From Epiperipatus broadwayi (taxonomy: Eukaryota > Onychophora > Udeonychophora > Euonychophora > Peripatidae), in the NCBI GenBank assembly GCA_028023455.1, contig JAQFVV010000012.1, positions 8,966,499-9,030,498 of the forward strand: 64,000 nt of DNA, given 5' to 3'. Position numbers and translations under genes: made by a program. Within the stretch, counting starts at the first letter, position 1. Each line of letters starts with the position of its first letter. The notes under the pieces are model-generated. The model worked only from the letters and a program-made list of their open reading frames with translations, was not told where the DNA came from and made no database searches. Below, one piece after another: positions 59,639 through 64,000 of the stretch.

Positions 59639-59736
59639 GAAGTCGAAATCCGATAATGCACTATTACTTTAAATAATAAATTTCGCGCACTTACGTCATA
59701 TTGAAAGTAATAGCACATTATTGGAATTTGACTTTC
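59639..59736. repeat. inverted repeat inside the pogo-like element
   Basis: Arms 59639-59671 and 59704-59736 (GAAGTCGAAATCCGATAATG against CATTATTGGAATTTGACTTTC) with a 32-bp loop containing TTTCGCGCACTTACGTCATA. It separates text that is contiguous in the 6841 and 53049 copies (TTTCTTC|TTAATATC), so it was inserted or arose here. Possibly a further small hairpin element. Confidence 0.75.
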
Positions 59737-60171
59737 ATCTTAGTAATTTCAATATTTTCAATGCTTTATAATAGTAAGATTTTATGCAATAATGAAATTA
59801 AAATCATGATTTCCACATTTTATGTATACCCACATTAAATTTTACAAGATTATAATGTAAATTTGTTCAAACATTGTGCATGTTAATTTTGTATTTTAAA
59901 TCACATTCTGTTTTTGTTTTTTAAAAAAGAACGTAATCAATTATTAATCACTTAGTGTCCGCAAGTTTATTTTTAAAAGGTGAGTAATAGCAGTGGGCAC
60001 AATTAAATTTGACAATTAAAAATTAAAATCTGATTTTTAATTGTAATTAACAATTTAAAAATTACTTAAGGCAACCTGAAATTAATGTGCTGTGAAACGA
60101 AATTTGATTTTTAAACGGAATTGAAAATTAAAAAATTAAAGACAAAAATAAGAATTTAATTTTTAGTTGTT

Positions 60172-60321
60172 AGATTAATTACTAATTACATTGTCACCAG
60201 AAAACCATTAACACAACATGAGAGTGAAGTTGGCGCTAGTTGTATTTCCTCTTGTGAAGAATCTGATTTTTTACCAGTTTGCAAACGAACCTGTTTATCG
60301 GCAAATAGCGATAATAATTGA
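60172..60321 (+). pseudogene. pogo/Tigger-like transposase, C-terminal tail
   Basis: Frame RLITNYIVTRKPLTQ, then HESEVGA, ISSCEESDFLP, KRTCLSANSDNN and TGA at 60319-60321. Of the PIP-like box of the 7401 copy, the leading Gln is Val here. Frame and stop position are conserved between the two copies although their DNA differs at many sites. No start, DNA-binding or catalytic region remains. Confidence 0.6.
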
Positions 60322-60645
60322 AACGTGTATAAAAATGTAAATTACTGTAAATTATGCATAAAAATATATTGTTTTGAATAAAATTAAATATTATAGTTAA
60401 AAAACGTTTGTCTTGTATCATTTTTTTTTAAAATTTGAAATTTTTTATTAGTCATATTTTATTTCCTTATTTTTTTTTGCGTGAATTTGAAAGTAATTTT
60501 ACGTTGGTGCTTTGCTTTTATGCGATTTTTGAAAAATCACAGTCTATATCCCCCGTTTTTCAAGGTAAGTTACGTCTATTTTTGTGTGATTTCTTTTGCG
60601 CGTTTTCTGAGGAACCTATGTACCGCGTAAAATGAGACCTGGGTA

Positions 60646-60965
60646 TACATCAATTTTTTTTTTACAAAATATTAAATTTTAAAATAATAATAATTAACCA
60701 GATTTATCAGTACTATTTTTTTCATAATAAATTCACTGGTTAATCACATACAGTATTTTATTATTATAAATATATAAAATTGCTGTTATAAATAAATGTA
60801 TGAAATTATTGGTGCGTGTCCGTTGCTTGCACTGATTACTCTCACATAGATTTAAATCTGTTTCACAATTATTCTGCTCTGCTGTCAAGGTTTAATATTG
60901 TGCCCTTATGTATAATTATTGTATAACCATATTTGCATTGGGTTTTGCTAAGCTACTCTCAATAA
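60646..60965. other. unassigned AT-rich DNA
   Basis: Short gap between the transposon and the 3' end of the RTE LINE. A run of text near 60800-60960 (TATTGTGCCC, CCATATTTGCATTGGG) has no clear identity. Confidence 0.5.
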
Positions 60966-60980
60966 GATTCATCATCATCA

Positions 60981-61214
60981 TCAACCATTATCAATCCACT
61001 GCAGGATGAAGGTCTCTCCAAGTTTAATCCATCTTCTCTGATCTTTAGCCTCTCTTCTCCACATCACCCCTGCACACTTTCTTATTTCATCCATCCATCT
61101 CACATGTGGTCTCTTTCTGGGTCTTTTACAATCTCTTAGAATCCAGTTTAAAATTTCAATTGTCCATCTATTATCATCTCTTCTAGCAATATGTCCAGCC
61201 CAATTCCATTTCAA
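60981..61214 (-). pseudogene. RTE LINE: C-terminal region
   Basis: Same frame as the preceding piece after its nonsense codon; the Met at 61214 is internal (IKRLKWNWAGHIARR is continuous). Landmarks WAGHIARRDDNRW (5-17), RPRKRPHVRWMDEI (31-44) and WIKLGETFILQWIDNG (62-77) are the conserved RTE C-terminus. The stop codon is the first TGA of the terminal repeat. The 31 last residues are also found at 628-726. Confidence 0.88.
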
Positions 61215-61277
61215 TCTTTTAATTTTTTCAATGAGGTCAGTAACACCTGTTTGTTCTCTTACCCAAACATTGCGTTT

Positions 61278-61721
61278 TCAATCTCTTCTTGTTACTCCCA
61301 ACATACATGTCTCCATACTTCTTTGAGTGGTCTGAAGTCTCTGTATTGCTCTTCTATTAAGTGTCCACGTCTCAGATCCATAAGTAAGAACTGGTAAAAC
61401 ACATTTGTTAAAAACCTTCCTTTTCAAACACATAGGCATATTTCCTTTTAGGATCAAGTTATTTCTACCAAAAGCACTCCAACCAAGTTTAATTCTATGA
61501 TTAATTTCCTCCATTATGTTTCCATCTGTATTAATAATCTGACCAAGGTATTTGTAACTGTTAACTTCTTCTAATTCATCACAATCAATCTTTATTTTCA
61601 TATTTTGAGCAAATCGATTAAACATTACTTTAGTCTTTTTAACATTTATCTTTAGTCCTACTTTCATCTGATAACTCCTGCAACATTTCCTGCAGCTCTG
61701 AAGCATTATTTGCAAAGACAA
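61278..61721 (-). pseudogene. RTE LINE: thumb and post-RT region
   Basis: 147 open codons in a frame different from the upstream piece. The first 20 residues are read out of frame; true homology begins at VGLKINVKKTKVMF (21-34). KYLGQIINTDG (57-67) and YGSETWTL (114-121) are landmarks of the region after the FADD box in RTE and L1-type RTs. It ends at a nonsense TGA after GVTRRD, beyond which the same frame goes on (KRNVWVREQTG), so the stop is a point mutation. Confidence 0.85.
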
Positions 61722-61769
61722 CTACATCATCTGCGAAATCTAAATGAAATAATCTCCATTTACTTTCAC

Positions 61770-63152
61770 TCATTTAGTTTCCCATTTTAATCCACAAAAT
61801 ACTTCTTGCAGCACTGCTGTAAAAAGTTTTGGAGATATGGAGTCACCTTGTCTTACACCTTTCTCAATGTTGACTTTCCCAGTATCATTATGTAACCTAA
61901 TTGTTGCTGTTGCATTTTTATAAATATTCTTTAAAATTTGACAATATCCTGGATCTATACCTTGATGATCCAATGCTTTAATCCCTGAAGAAATGTTTAT
62001 AGAATCAAATGCCTTTTCATAATCTACAAATCCAAAACATAATGACAACTCATATTCATTTGTCCTTTCTATAACTTCTCTCAATACCTGGATATGATCT
62101 ACTGTACTAAAACCACTTTTAAATCCAGCTTGTTCTCTTGGTTGGTGGAAATCCAATGTTCTCTGTAGACGAATTGTAATTATCTTGGTAAAATTTTTAT
62201 ATAAAACTGATAAAAGGCTGATAGGTCTGTAATTTCTAATATCTTCTTTATCATCTTTTTTAAATATTAATATTATTACTGCATTCTTCCAATCATCTGG
62301 TACATCTTTATCATTTAGACATTTGGTATATAGCTTTGCTAAAATTTTCTCTATTTCTTCACCTGCTTCTTTTAATATATCAATTATAATTCCATCATTA
62401 CCTGGAGCCTTTCCTTTCTTCATACATTTAATTGCATGTCTCACTTCTTCATTTAAAATTCTGGGCAATTCGGAAGATGTAATAGATATAGGCGGTACTT
62501 GTTCTTTATTACTATATAATTCTTGATAAAAATCTACCAATTTCATGATGTCATCTCTCTTTTTACTAATAATTCCATCTTTTTTTCTTATTGCAGATAT
62601 AAATTTCCTACCAATACTAAAATGTTGTTTTACATTCTCGAGACTTTTATTTTCTTCTACAGCCTTCCTTGCTAATTCACAGTTATACTTTCTTATATCA
62701 TTTTCAACTCTTTCCTGCACCATTTTACAAAATTCGAGATATTCAATCCTTTTTAATGCATCATTTTTGTATATCTTCATATTCCTTCTTTTCTTCATAA
62801 ATTCTCTGGTCTCAGTAGAAATTTTATTGATCAATTGTTGCTTTTTTCTACCAGCTGTCTTTGTTGCAGTCTTTAAAAGTGTATCAGTTATTTGCATATT
62901 AATTTCATTCAAATCTGAATCATGTTCAAAATCTACTAATACTTGAAACCGATTTGTAAGTTCTAATTTAAATTCATTAGAATGTTTCTGAAGATTAGGA
63001 ATATCAACTGTAAGTATTGTTTTTCTTAATAATTTTTGTCTCTCTAGTTTTATATTAACATGTATCTTACACCTTACTAATCGATGATCACTTCCTGTGT
63101 TAAATTTATTAAGAACATTACAATCTTGAAATATATATTTCCTGTTAGTCAA
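61770..63152 (-). pseudogene. RTE LINE: endonuclease end and reverse transcriptase fingers/palm
   Basis: 460 open codons. Residues 20-26 (GSDHRLV) are the last catalytic motif of AP-type endonucleases. Residues 30-230 form a charged, coiled-coil-like linker. RT motifs follow in order: KAPGNDGI (248-255), NYRPISLL (307-314), AGFKSGFSTVDH (342-353), FVDYEKAFDS (375-384, catalytic Asp377) and GVRQGDSISPKLF (432-444). The ATG at 63152 is internal to the endonuclease and not a true start. The frame ends at a TAA just before the second catalytic box; FADD is still readable in another frame at 61726-61737, proving a frameshift rather than a natural end. Confidence 0.88.
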
Positions 63153-63157
63153 TGAAC

Positions 63158-63242
63158 ATTATTTAATAAAATGATTTTATTAGACATTTTTGTTTTCTGT
63201 TATTATTTTTTGTTTATAATTATTTATTTACTTCAATATTTA
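63158..63242. other. AT-rich junction
   Basis: Short AT-rich stretch between the truncated LINE and the family U palindrome; no target duplication recognised. Confidence 0.4.
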
Positions 63243-64000
63243 ATATATAGGATATATGAGCAGATTTTTACACGACCCACCACTCTCTACTCTATCTAAT
63301 AACACTGATACACTTAAACACATATATGTTGAAAAGATAAATAATCACCAATACACGTATTTCATGCTAAACCAGCAATCATCAGTTGGTCCAGATTATC
63401 ATCTCCCACACATATATACTATAAATGCTCAGACATATATTTAGATAGACAATCTTTATACTTTAATGGACAGTCTCCAATCTACTACACACTCCAAGTC
63501 TTCAACCGTCCATCCAATTGAAAATCTGATGATGGAATGCTCGAAGGCGACCCTGAGGCCGAGATTCTTGTCTCACCCATGTTGACCCAAGGTCAATCTG
63601 AACCTCACATGTACAGGACACAATCCATTTAATACATATGCGAGGATGGGCAGACATCTCTACAATGTAATAACTGAAACACAGGCTTATTATATACCTG
63701 TGTCTATATATGTAACATATATGTGTTTAAGTGTATCAGTGTTATTAGATAGAGTGGAGAGTGGTGGGTCGTGTGAAATTCTGTGCTCATATACCCTATA
63801 TATTACATATATAGACACAGGTATATAATAAGCCTGTGTTTCAGTTATTACATTGTAGAGATGTCTGCCCATCCTTGAATATGTATTAAATGGATTATGT
63901 CCTGTACATGTGGGGTTCAGATTGACCTTGGGTCAACATGGGTGTGACAAGAATCTCGGCCTCAGGGTCGCCTTCGAGCATTCCATCATCAGATTTTCAA
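63243..64000. repeat. family U nested palindromes, cut by the window end
   Basis: Two interlocked inverted repeats. Outer: 63248-63329 (ACACGACCCACCACTCTC, AATAACACTGATACACTTAA) with 63716-63793. Inner: 63519-63716 (TGATGGAATGCTCGAAGG, CCTGAGGCCGAGATTCTTGT, GACCCAAGGTCAATCTGAAC) with 63800-64000. The stretch 63330-63520 is ordinary family U text (AGTTGGTCCAGATTATCATC, CATCTCCCACACA). The arms are nearly identical and GC-richer than other U copies. The frames 63646-63828 (+) and 63690-63872 (-) start with the same MGRHLYNVITETQAYY because they are the two arms of the palindrome, not genes. The pairing is still perfect at 64000, so the repeat goes on outside. Confidence 0.85.

Larger units (their letters stand above)
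59571..60645 (+). mobile_element. pogo/Tigger-like DNA transposon, non-autonomous, full length
   Basis: Left end CACCTGGGTCTCATTTTACG and, on the minus strand, right end TACCCAGGTCTCATTTTACG form terminal inverted repeats of about 23 bp with three mismatches near the tip. They are flanked by TA on both sides (59569-59570, 60646-60647); the four bases ATAC overlapping each junction would also fit. A subterminal TAACGCGATTTTGAAGTTAC GCG motif, given here in two words, and a right-hand GCGTGAATTTGAAAGTAATTTTACG resemble each other as imperfect inner repeats. The 1.07-kb element keeps only the transposase tail (60172-60321) and has a fold-back inserted at 59639-59736. The TA target and end style fit pogo/Tigger. 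Confidence 0.78.
60966..63157 (-). mobile_element. RTE-type LINE, 5'-truncated, longest copy in the window
   Basis: Minus-strand element with the end of an AP-like endonuclease, a linker, a reverse transcriptase and the family's C-terminal region, stopping at a TGATGATGATGATG tail (60966-60980 on the plus strand as ATCATCATCATCA). Order, the C-terminal WAGHIARRDDNRWT / RPHVRWMDEI / GETFILQWIDNG motifs and the tiny 3' end place it in the RTE clade. An intact RTE has one ORF of roughly 1000 codons with the endonuclease first; here about 200 residues or more are missing at the 5' side. The reading frame is broken by two frameshifts near 61670-61770 and a nonsense codon near 61278, so the copy is dead. 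No target duplication could be assigned. Confidence 0.9.

Noticed and set aside
62323-62946. 67- and 133-codon plus-strand frames
   Set aside because: Antisense shadows of the RTE reverse transcriptase.
60900-63158. Target-site duplication for the RTE LINE (AATAAAAT near 63168, AATAAGAT near 60961)
   Set aside because: Short, inexact and AT-rich; expected by chance here.
63646-63872. Two overlapping frames on opposite strands starting with the same residues
   Set aside because: They are the two arms of a palindrome; the shared protein text is a by-product of the inverted repeat.

Overview
The window is a repeat-dense, strongly AT-rich segment of an invertebrate-type animal nuclear genome. 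I found no convincing host protein-coding gene, rRNA or functional tRNA gene. The evidence for a metazoan genome is the repeat content: decayed RTE-type LINEs, a Penelope-like GIY-YIG remnant, a Ty3/gypsy element, pogo/Tigger-like DNA transposons, very short tRNA-derived SINEs with A tails, many TA/CA/GATGAT microsatellites, and numerous fold-back elements. Species cannot be fixed from the sequence alone; AT-rich molluscs, cnidarians, planarians and arachnids are all possible.

Layout. 1-13.7 kb: an RTE 3' stub, a Penelope-like GIY-YIG remnant, one half of a dispersed repeat pair (4395-4885 with 17390-17890), a 1-kb pogo/Tigger-like element (6841-7853) and a GC-richer LTR-like block (12570-13660). 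13.7-25.7 kb: mostly featureless AT-rich DNA, broken by a possible exon-like patch, a 1.2-kb imperfect palindrome (18790-19985), SINEs, and a cluster of one palindromic repeat family (called U here; 23845-25680). 26.8-33.3 kb: a second RTE copy, and three hairpin elements (29149-29525, 30763-31021, 32590-32861), each bounded by 13-14 bp direct repeats. 33-49 kb: mainly unassigned AT-rich DNA with a fourth hairpin element (40964-41214), more U copies, SINEs and a LINE reverse-transcriptase remnant (47440-48030). 50.07-53.45 kb: a decayed, internally deleted Ty3/gypsy element with both LTR-like repeats, on the minus strand. 55.3-57.5 kb: a fifth hairpin element, an LTR-like block with a 60-bp tandem duplication, and a structured GC-rich patch. 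59.57-60.65 kb: a second full-length pogo/Tigger-like element with TA target duplication. 60.97-63.16 kb: a 5'-truncated, frameshifted RTE LINE on the minus strand. 63.24-64.00 kb: nested palindromes of family U that run off the window end.

The elements are not an operon or pathway. They are layers of insertion in what looks like intergenic or intronic DNA. The most unusual item is a set of five elements with a common plan: a 13-15 bp target-site-like direct repeat, a single-copy 'head' of about 40-70 bp, then a long near-perfect hairpin (arms about 70-146 bp), then the same direct repeat. Long target duplications resemble LINE-driven insertion, but these elements have no A tail, and the plan does not fit any standard class I can name with confidence. 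All repeat relationships were found by reading and comparing the sequence by eye; no database was searched.
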